In this document: piece after piece, positions 15,375 through 19,207 of the stretch | How positions within the stretch are numbered: position 1 is the first letter of the stretch | Layout of the letters: the number at the start of each line of letters is the position of its first letter | NCBI GenBank assembly: GCA_024275555.1 | Contig: JAJRYW010000281.1 | Span: forward strand, 1 to 19,207 | Direction of reading: 5' to 3' | From: Calditrichota bacterium | Lineage (GTDB): Bacteria; Calditrichota; Calditrichia; RBG-13-44-9; J075 | DNA length: 19,207 bases | Position numbers and translations under genes: made by a program | The notes under the pieces: generated by a model | Told to the model about the DNA's origin: nothing | The model's database searches: none | What the model saw: the letters and a program-made list of their open reading frames with translations, nothing else

Positions 15375-18300
15375 ATGAATAGACCATCACTATTGCCCAA
15401 TTTGTCGGTAAAACGCCCGATTACCATCATCGTCACCCTGCTGGCGATTATTGTGGTGGGCGGCATTGCCTATATGCAGATCCCTATCGAGCTGCTGCCC
15501 AGCGGTTTCTCGCCCCCCTTCCTGGGGGTCTGGACACCCTACCAGAACTCCAATCCCCGCGAGGTGGAGCAGCAGATCGCCCGGCCGATTGAGGAGCAGG
15601 TGCGCACTATTTCCGGGGTGACCAATGTCTCCACCTACAGCAGCGCCAACGGCTGCTGGACCTGGCTGGAATTCTCCGGCGATACGGATATGGACGTCGC
15701 CTACGATCAGCTTCGCGACCGCATGGAGCGGGCCCGCGCCTTTCTGCCCGATGATGTCGAGCGCTACTTTCTGCGCCGTTTCGGGCGCAACGACACGCCG
15801 ATCATCTTCCTGGCAATCTCCTTTCCCGAGCACGTCGATGATCCATACTACATTGCCGAACACTATCTGAAACGCCCTATCGAGCGGTTAGACGGGGTAG
15901 CCAATATCGAAATCTGGGGCGCGGATGAAAAGAGCATCCAGATTCTCATCGACAACGACAAGGTAAAAGCGCACAATCTGAACATTTTCGAGTTAATCTC
16001 CAATCTGCGCAACGATAATTTCTCGCTCTCTTCCGGCTGGGTCTACGAAGGCGAAAAAAAGTTTGTGGTGCGCTCCGTGGCCCGCTTCAAAACCCTGGAT
16101 GATATTAAACGGTTGCCCATCAACCAGCAGGGGCTCACCATCGGCGATATTGCCGAGGTCAAATACGATATTCAAAAACGCACCTGGACACAGCGGATCA
16201 ACGGCGGGCAGGGATTGCTGATCGAGGTGTTCAAAGAATCGCTGGCCAACTCGGTAAAACTCAGCCATACACTCAAAAAACTGCTCAACGAAGAGCTGCT
16301 CAAGAATCCCGCCCTGGGTAAAGCCGACGTGCAACTGCTGTTTGTGCAGGGCGATTATATCGAAGAATCCATCGACAACCTGACCGACACAGCGCTGTGG
16401 GGCGGCCTGTTTGCCATCCTGATCCTGCTCTTCTTCCTGCGCGATATCCGCATGACCATCATCATGATGTTTGCCATTCCGCTCTCGGTGCTGATCTCCC
16501 TGACCGCGGTGTATTTCATCGGCTGGACGCTCAATGTGATTGTCATGATGGGGCTGATGATCAGCGTGGGGATGGTGGTTGATAATGGAATTGTAGTGCT
16601 GGAAAACATTTATCACAAACGCAACGACGGCCTGCCGCCCCAAAAGGCTTCCATCTTCGGGGCCAGCGAAGTCAACCTGGCCATCATCATGGCCACCCTG
16701 ACCACCATCGCCGTGTTTGTGCCCATGCTGCTCATTGATGACGGCATCGGCGGGTTTAAATTTTACATGCAGCGCATCGGCCTGCCGGTGATTTTCTCCC
16801 TGCTCGGTTCGCTGTTCGTAGCGCTGGTGCTGATTCCCCTGGCCACCTCGCACCTGAGCGGGGCAAAACTGGCCAAGGAAAACCGGCTCATCAAAGCCAG
16901 CAAAGTTTACTACCGGCGCACGTTGCGCTGGGCGCTCACCCATCGCCTGGATATGGTCATCGTAGTATTTTTGATTATTACGGTTACCTTCGGGTTTCTG
17001 ATTCCCAACACCAAAAAATCCGATGAAGGCGGGGGCAATATCAGCGACATCCGGCTGATCTTTGATTTGCCCAACCACTTCACCACCGAAGAATCGAATC
17101 TCTTTTTTAAAGAAGTGGAAGACACCATTACCGCGCACACAGAAGAGTACGGGGTGCGGGCTATCGACACGGGATTCCGGCGCGGCTTTGGCCGGGTGCG
17201 GGTCTACCTGGAGCCGCCCCCGCGCCAGAATTGGTACGACGTGATCTACAACGGCTTTAAACATCTCATCGGGACTGGCAACGGAGTCCGGATGAACCGC
17301 GACGAGGTTTTGGCCGATCTGAAAGAGCGCATCCCCCAAAAACCGGGCGTGACGATGCGCACCTCCTGGCGGGGCGCCTCCACCGGCGACGACGGCAGTA
17401 TTTCTATCCTGCTCTACGGAGACGACACCGGTAAACTGGCCGAGTTAGCCGAAGAGGTGGAACGCCGCCTGCGCACCCTCGATGGGGTGATTAGCGTGGA
17501 AACCGACCGGGAATCCGGCGACGACGAAATCAAGGTAATCATGGACCGGGATATTGTCTCCCGCAACGGCATTAACGCCAACCAGGTGGCCTTTACCCTG
17601 ATGTACGCCGTGCGCGGCCTGACTCTGCCGCGCTTCCAGGCCCGCGACAAAGAAGTGGAAGTGCGCATCCAGCTCCGGGAGAAGGACCGGGAAAACCTCA
17701 TGCAACTGAAGAACATGACCTTCACCAATCAGCAGGGCCAACAGATTCCCCTCTCCGCCCTGGCCACCTTCAAAATTGAAAAAGGCTTCGGACAGATTGC
17801 CCGGGAGAACGGCAAAACCTTCCTGGCGGTAAAGGCCAACACCACCCAGGACGATCTTCCCAAAATCTCCGGCCAGATAGACCAGTTGATGAAGGATTTT
17901 CCGCTGCCCTACGGCTACAAATGGCAGAAAGGGCAACGCTTCCGCCGTTTTGGCGCGCAGGGAGAAGCCTTCCAGCAAGCCATGATCATCGCAGTGCTGT
18001 TTGTTTACCTGCTCATGGCGGTGCTGTTCGAGTCTTTTCTCTTGCCCCTCTCGATCATGTTCAGCATTCCCCTCTCCTTTTTCGGGGCTTACCTGGCGCT
18101 ATGGTCAACCGGCACCTCGCAGGATATTATGGCTGCAATTGGGATCATCATTTTAGTCGGGGTGGTGGTGAATAACGGGATTGTGTTAATTGATATGATC
18201 AATCGCCGCCGGCGCGAGGGTTTTGCGCGGATGGAGGCCATCCTCGACGCCGGGCACAATCGCTTCCGGCCCATCCTGATGACCAGCTTTACCACCATCT

Positions 18301-18533
18301 GCGGCCTGATCCCCATGGCCCTGGGCACCGGCCAGATGATCGGCATTCCCTACGCTCCCATGGGCCGGGCCATCATCGGCGGCATGCTCACCAGCACCTT
18401 CCTGACCCTGCTGATTGTGCCGGTCTTCTACACCCTGTTTGACGACCTGGCCATCTTTGCCAAACGGGTGCTGGGCTGGTTCCGGAAAGACGCCGGCGGC
18501 GAACAGCCCGCAACGGTGGAAGTAGGAGAATAG
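15375..18533 (+). CDS. RND efflux permease 2
   Basis: A second AcrB-like permease of 1052 residues, the standard size. Helix 1 is at about 15-34, helices 2-6 at about 338-490, helix 7 at about 526-544, and helices 8-12 at about 868-1025. Helix 4 carries VVDNGIVVLEN (Asp403-Asn404) and helix 10 carries VVNNGIVLIDM (Asn933-Asn934), so like permease 1 it lacks the AcrB Lys940 equivalent, while RFRPILMTSF is kept. It differs clearly from permease 1 in the porter domains (PIELLPSGFSPPFLGVWTPY at the start, and YLEPPPRQNWYD near 611-622), so it is not a recent duplicate. The gap after permease 1 is 37 bases. One adaptor with two unlike RND genes recalls MdtABC, where both permeases form a mixed trimer; that is an inference here. 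No TolC gene follows; a repeat block does. Confidence 0.93.
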   Translation: MNRPSLLPNLSVKRPITIIVTLLAIIVVGGIAYMQIPIELLPSGFSPPFLGVWTPYQNSNPREVEQQIARPIEEQVRTISGVTNVSTYSSANGCWTWLEFSGDTDMDVAYDQLRDRMERARAFLPDDVERYFLRRFGRNDTPIIFLAISFPEHVDDPYYIAEHYLKRPIERLDGVANIEIWGADEKSIQILIDNDKVKAHNLNIFELISNLRNDNFSLSSGWVYEGEKKFVVRSVARFKTLDDIKRLPINQQGLTIGDIAEVKYDIQKRTWTQRINGGQGLLIEVFKESLANSVKLSHTLKKLLNEELLKNPALGKADVQLLFVQGDYIEESIDNLTDTALWGGLFAILILLFFLRDIRMTIIMMFAIPLSVLISLTAVYFIGWTLNVIVMMGLMISVGMVVDNGIVVLENIYHKRNDGLPPQKASIFGASEVNLAIIMATLTTIAVFVPMLLIDDGIGGFKFYMQRIGLPVIFSLLGSLFVALVLIPLATSHLSGAKLAKENRLIKASKVYYRRTLRWALTHRLDMVIVVFLIITVTFGFLIPNTKKSDEGGGNISDIRLIFDLPNHFTTEESNLFFKEVEDTITAHTEEYGVRAIDTGFRRGFGRVRVYLEPPPRQNWYDVIYNGFKHLIGTGNGVRMNRDEVLADLKERIPQKPGVTMRTSWRGASTGDDGSISILLYGDDTGKLAELAEEVERRLRTLDGVISVETDRESGDDEIKVIMDRDIVSRNGINANQVAFTLMYAVRGLTLPRFQARDKEVEVRIQLREKDRENLMQLKNMTFTNQQGQQIPLSALATFKIEKGFGQIARENGKTFLAVKANTTQDDLPKISGQIDQLMKDFPLPYGYKWQKGQRFRRFGAQGEAFQQAMIIAVLFVYLLMAVLFESFLLPLSIMFSIPLSFFGAYLALWSTGTSQDIMAAIGIIILVGVVVNNGIVLIDMINRRRREGFARMEAILDAGHNRFRPILMTSFTTICGLIPMALGTGQMIGIPYAPMGRAIIGGMLTSTFLTLLIVPVFYTLFDDLAIFAKRVLGWFRKDAGGEQPATVEVGE

Positions 18534-18553
18534 GGCCCCTCGATCAGGCAACC

Positions 18554-18629
18554 CTCGCTCCAGTGCTCCGCGCTGGAGCGCTGATGTGAGGCTCTGCCTC
18601 AAACACCCCTGCATTGAGTCCCTGCGAGA
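18554..18629 (+). repeat. Direct repeat, copy A
   Basis: These 76 bases recur at 19131-19207 with a single inserted C as the only difference. The unit holds two hairpins, CGCTCCAGTGC-TCC-GCGCTGGAGCG and TGAGGC-TCT-GCCTCA, then AAACACCCCTGCATTGAGTC and CCTGCGAGA. It starts 20 bases after the permease 2 stop. Confidence 0.9.
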
Positions 18630-18705
18630 CGGTGCAAGGGAGGCGGAGATGCCGGGGCGGGGCCCGGCGTGACAGTGAAAAGGCGCTGTCGCCCTGAGCT
18701 GACCC

Positions 18706-18755
18706 TCGTTCCAAGCTCCTGCTTGGAACGCTTTTCTCCCTAAAAGCTCCGCTTT
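18706..18755 (+). repeat. Two-hairpin module, left (inverted partner at 19071-19121)
   Basis: CGTTCCAAGC-TCCT-GCTTGGAACG (18707-18730, perfect 10-bp stem) is followed by AAAGC-TCC-GCTTT (18743-18755). The same pair occurs in the opposite orientation and order at 19071-19121. Confidence 0.85.
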
Positions 18756-18892
18756 CACCTCCGGAACTGAAGCGAATCTGTCTCCAGGATTCCCTTCCCC
18801 ACTCTGTTTGGTGTCGTCCTTTTTTAAAAAACTCCGTTTCGATAGTGCTGTATTTTGAGACGTTCTGCGTGTAGGGAAACAGAGTTTCAGGG

Positions 18893-18987
18893 GCTAAGTG
18901 CTTTCGCACACTTCGGTGCGAAAGTAAGCTCTCTTCCACAGAGTAAATCGACAAAACTTTCTCGATTGAGACCCCGAAAGGGGCTAA
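18893..18987 (+). repeat. Dispersed hairpin repeat, family 2, copy 2
   Basis: In order it holds CTAAGTG then the perfect 9-bp hairpin CTTTCGCAC-ACTTCG-GTGCGAAAG (18901-18924), the stem AATCGA/TCGATT (18946-18951 with 18962-18967), and GAGACCCCGAAAGGGGCTAA (18968-18987), whose CCCC-GAAA-GGGG forms a GNRA-type tip. The elements and their order match 358-466, while the stems differ in sequence. Confidence 0.6.
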
Positions 18988-19070
18988 CGTCTTCCCAGGT
19001 GGGAATTTGGGAGCCAGAGGCAAACACACCCATCCGCTCTGCATTTAGCCAAAATGATGCTTGCGGGGAA

Positions 19071-19121
19071 AAAGCGGAGCTTTAATTGAAATGAGCGTTC
19101 CAGGCAGGAGCCTGGAACGAG
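19071..19121 (-). repeat. Two-hairpin module, right (inverted copy of 18706-18755)
   Basis: AAAGC-GGA-GCTTT (19071-19083) and CGTTCCAGGC-AGGA-GCCTGGAACG (19096-19119) are the reverse complement of the left module. The long stem differs at one base pair, G-C here for A-T on the left, and both sides changed, so pairing is kept. Confidence 0.85.
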
Positions 19122-19130
19122 AAGAACAAC

Positions 19131-19207
19131 CTCGCTCCAGTGCTCCCGCGCTGGAGCGCTGATGTGAGGCTCTGCCTCAAACACCCCTGCATTGAGTCCC
19201 TGCGAGA
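19131..19207 (+). repeat. Direct repeat, copy B (reaches window end)
   Basis: It repeats 18554-18629 with one added C in the loop of the first hairpin (TCCC for TCC). The match continues to the last base of the window, so its true length is unknown. The offset between copies is 577 bases. Confidence 0.9.

Larger units (their letters stand above)
18534..19207. other. Gene-free block of hairpin repeats after the efflux operon
   Basis: I see no credible gene in these 674 bases; the open frames that cross them are built from repeats and match no family. The block is a series of short palindromes with TCC, TCT, TCCT or their complements at the tip: 18556-18580, 18587-18601, 18707-18730, 18743-18755, 18829-18839, 18876-18888, 19071-19083, 19096-19119, 19133-19158 and 19165-19179. 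Other stems are GCCGGG/CCCGGC (18651-18668), GACAG/CTGTC (18671-18690) and ACTCTGTTT/AAACAGAGT (18801-18809 with 18877-18885). The hairpin at 18707-18730 is followed by CTTTTC and might end efflux transcripts. Overall it resembles clustered REP-type repeats. Confidence 0.7.

Noticed and set aside
15993..17339. Long minus-strand frame (448 codons) inside RND permease 2
   Set aside because: Its translation is rich in His, Gln and Asp, with no family match, and it is wholly antisense to a well-supported permease; a G/C-rich shadow.
18186..19044. Two minus-strand frames at 18186-18758 and 18544-19044
   Set aside because: They run through hairpin repeats and the 3' end of permease 2, have repetitive composition, no clear start site and no recognisable domain.
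18554..19207. CRISPR array
   Set aside because: Repeats are too few, irregularly spaced and internally palindromic, with no constant spacer length and no cas gene.
18554..19207. Insertion sequence bounded by terminal repeats
   Set aside because: There is no transposase frame between the repeats and no target-site duplication I can see; a non-autonomous or REP-type element remains possible.

Overview
The window looks like chromosomal DNA of a Gram-negative bacterium. It has an LpxK gene for lipid A synthesis, RND efflux pumps with a lipoprotein adaptor, and a membrane diadenylate cyclase. That combination, tRNAs without encoded CCA, and a loose lipobox suggest the FCB side of the tree (for example Calditrichota, KSB1 or Bacteroidota relatives). 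This placement is an inference from gene content; no marker in the window settles it.

Layout. Positions 1-10263 are read on the minus strand. In transcription order they hold lpxK, the initiator tRNA, a second CAU-anticodon tRNA, tilS, hpt, ftsH, a terminator, folE, a membrane TPR protein of unknown function, folP and cdaA. A partial exported protein (1-299) follows beyond a gap. tilS/hpt overlap by 4 bases, folE/TPR are 8 bases apart, and folP starts at a GTG 8 bases past the TPR stop with its Shine-Dalgarno overlapping that stop, so two tight co-transcribed blocks are likely: tRNA-tilS-hpt-ftsH and folE-TPR-folP-cdaA. The first is driven by a clear sigma70-type promoter (TTGACA-17-TATATT) just upstream of the initiator tRNA, with a compact terminator between the two tRNAs that must be read through, or bypassed, to reach tilS.

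The plus strand from 10536 to 18533 holds a three-gene efflux operon: a lipoprotein membrane-fusion protein and two different RND permeases (1180 and 1052 residues). No outer-membrane TolC-like gene is in the window. The first permease is long because of a lysine/arginine-rich periplasmic insert and an extra hydrophobic segment between the sixth and seventh membrane helices.

The non-coding DNA is unusual. From 18534 to the window end (674 bases) I see no credible gene, only a dense set of short perfect hairpins with TCC/TCT (or GGA/AGA) tips, arranged as a 76/77-base direct repeat pair and an inverted module pair. Two copies of one hairpin differ by a compensatory base-pair change. A second repeat family, a variable stem-loop followed by GAGACCCC-(G)AAA-GRGGC, occurs three times: after cdaA, in the lpxK/efflux divergent gap, and inside the 3' repeat block. 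These repeats and the tRNA-tilS arrangement are the parts most worth a second look. The protein-coding genes are mostly familiar housekeeping families, and I did not find a clearly new multi-gene system.
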